Below are positions 7,102 through 7,450 of a stretch of 7,450 nt of DNA, in pieces. Position numbers and translations under genes: made by a program. The DNA lies in NCBI GenBank assembly GCA_024230695.1, contig JAAERC010000548.1:1-7450 (forward strand), given 5' to 3'. The notes beneath the pieces were generated by a model. That model was not told the origin of the DNA and did not search any database. It was given only the letters and a program-made list of their open reading frames with translations. Each line of letters opens with the position of its first letter. The first letter of the stretch is position 1. This stretch comes from Candidatus Zixiibacteriota bacterium. GTDB lineage: Bacteria; Zixibacteria; MSB-5A5; GN15; PGXB01.

Positions 7102-7136
7102 TGTATATATACTTATATGCGCATATGTCAATATAT
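7102..7136 (-). promoter_or_regulatory. Promoter with embedded dyad operator ahead of the Cys-rich gene
   Basis: On the minus strand a perfect -35 TTGACA (7131-7126) is followed 16 or 18 bases on by TATATA (7109-7104) or TATACA (7107-7102). The perfect palindrome ATATGCGCATAT (7115-7126) fills the spacer. It is flanked symmetrically, four bases out on each side, by ATATAT (7105-7110 and 7131-7136), giving a 32-bp dyad. ArsR-family repressors characteristically bind AT-rich dyads that overlap promoters, so this is a strong candidate operator for the neighbouring regulator. Predicted transcription start is near 7097, about 19 bases before ATG 7078. Confidence 0.72.
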
Positions 7137-7168
7137 GTTTCAAAAAAAAACCATTTTTTTCATATTTA

Positions 7169-7450
7169 TCATTTTTTTTTCTTTCCCCCGTCAACTACTT
7201 TAACCTCTAAGCAATCACAAAAGCCTGAACAACAATCACCTACAGATATTTTATTCAGTTTGTAGAAAACCTGCTGACCATCTCGACGGTCAATAACTAC
7301 TTCAGCTTCTCTCAAAATTCCCAAATGGCGGCTGATAGTCGGTTGAGATAATTTGATTTTTTTTACTATCTCATTGACTGTCATCTCTTTAGTGGCAAGA
7401 AGACTCAATATTTTTAATCTGGTCGGGTCCCCAAAAGCCTTAAAAAACTT
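7169..7450 (-). CDS. ArsR-family metalloregulatory repressor (N terminus beyond right edge)
   Basis: The open frame continues to the right edge; 93 residues are visible. It begins KFFKAFGDPTRLKILSLLA, the standard first helix of ArsR/SmtB proteins, so the start lies a few codons outside the window and the TTG at 7408 is internal. The winged helix follows: recognition helix LSQPTISRHLGIL (visible 34-46) and wing RRDGQQVFYKLN (55-66). The C-terminal tail then has DCCSGFCDCLEV, with cysteines at visible positions 73, 74, 78 and 80, and ends in GGKKKK. The ELCVCDL alpha3 site of classical ArsR is absent; a C-terminal cysteine site recalls Acidithiobacillus-type ArsR. As(III) or another thiophilic ion is the likely inducer (inference). 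It should repress the promoter at 7102-7136, and probably its own promoter outside the window. Confidence 0.92.
   Translation of the reverse strand, partial: KFFKAFGDPTRLKILSLLATKEMTVNEIVKKIKLSQPTISRHLGILREAEVVIDRRDGQQVFYKLNKISVGDCCSGFCDCLEVKVVDGGKKKK

Noticed and set aside
7141..7168. A/T-only potential hairpin after arsR as a terminator
   Set aside because: The pairing is only A7 with T9 around TGG, with no GC stem, so it is unlikely to terminate transcription on its own.
6767..7265. Overlapping plus-strand ORFs opposite the Cys-rich and arsR genes
   Set aside because: They are antisense shadows with low-complexity Phe/Pro/Ser-rich products and no ribosome binding sites.
7169..7408. A 79-residue protein starting at TTG 7408 as the complete regulator
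   Set aside because: The frame stays open to the window edge and the extra residues are the conserved FKAFGDPTRLKIL helix of ArsR proteins, so the gene starts further right.

Overview
The window looks like a bacterial chromosome fragment. It is AT-rich (roughly 40% GC by eye) and densely coded, with no tRNA, rRNA, transposase or CRISPR array visible. Gene content and style (monofunctional prephenate dehydratase, McrA-like HNH protein, many-PAS hybrid kinase, isolated squalene/phytoene-synthase homologue, mixed strong and very weak Shine-Dalgarno sites) would fit an uncultured Gram-negative lineage, perhaps of the FCB/candidate-phylum kind. That placement is an impression and is not tested here.

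Left part (1-1262): the N-terminal 80 codons of an HNH endonuclease-family gene run off the left edge on the minus strand. A roughly 190-base divergent intergenic region with a good extended -10 promoter follows, then pheA (prephenate dehydratase with a C-terminal ACT domain) on the plus strand.

Middle (1263-5702): a 159-base gap with a small inverted repeat precedes a 1426-residue soluble hybrid sensor histidine kinase. It has an N-terminal coiled coil, eight successive PAS domains, an HisKA-HATPase core and a C-terminal receiver. All catalytic residues that can be checked are present. No membrane segment and no neighbouring response regulator are seen.

Right part (5710-7450), all on the minus strand: a squalene/phytoene synthase homologue ends 7 bases from the kinase stop (convergent). 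Upstream of it, set apart by a strong intrinsic terminator, is a small thiol-rich module. It holds an ArsR-family repressor (start beyond the right edge) with a CC-x3-C-x-C tail, then a promoter whose -35/-10 spacer holds a perfect 12-bp palindrome inside a larger dyad. Next come a 69-residue Cys/Met-rich protein with a duplicated CCP motif, a 22-codon ORF with the best Shine-Dalgarno in the window, and the terminator. The simplest reading is that the ArsR protein senses a soft metal or metalloid through its cysteines and controls a small metal-binding protein and a microprotein. No transporter or reductase is visible within the window. This module is the most promising candidate for something undescribed.
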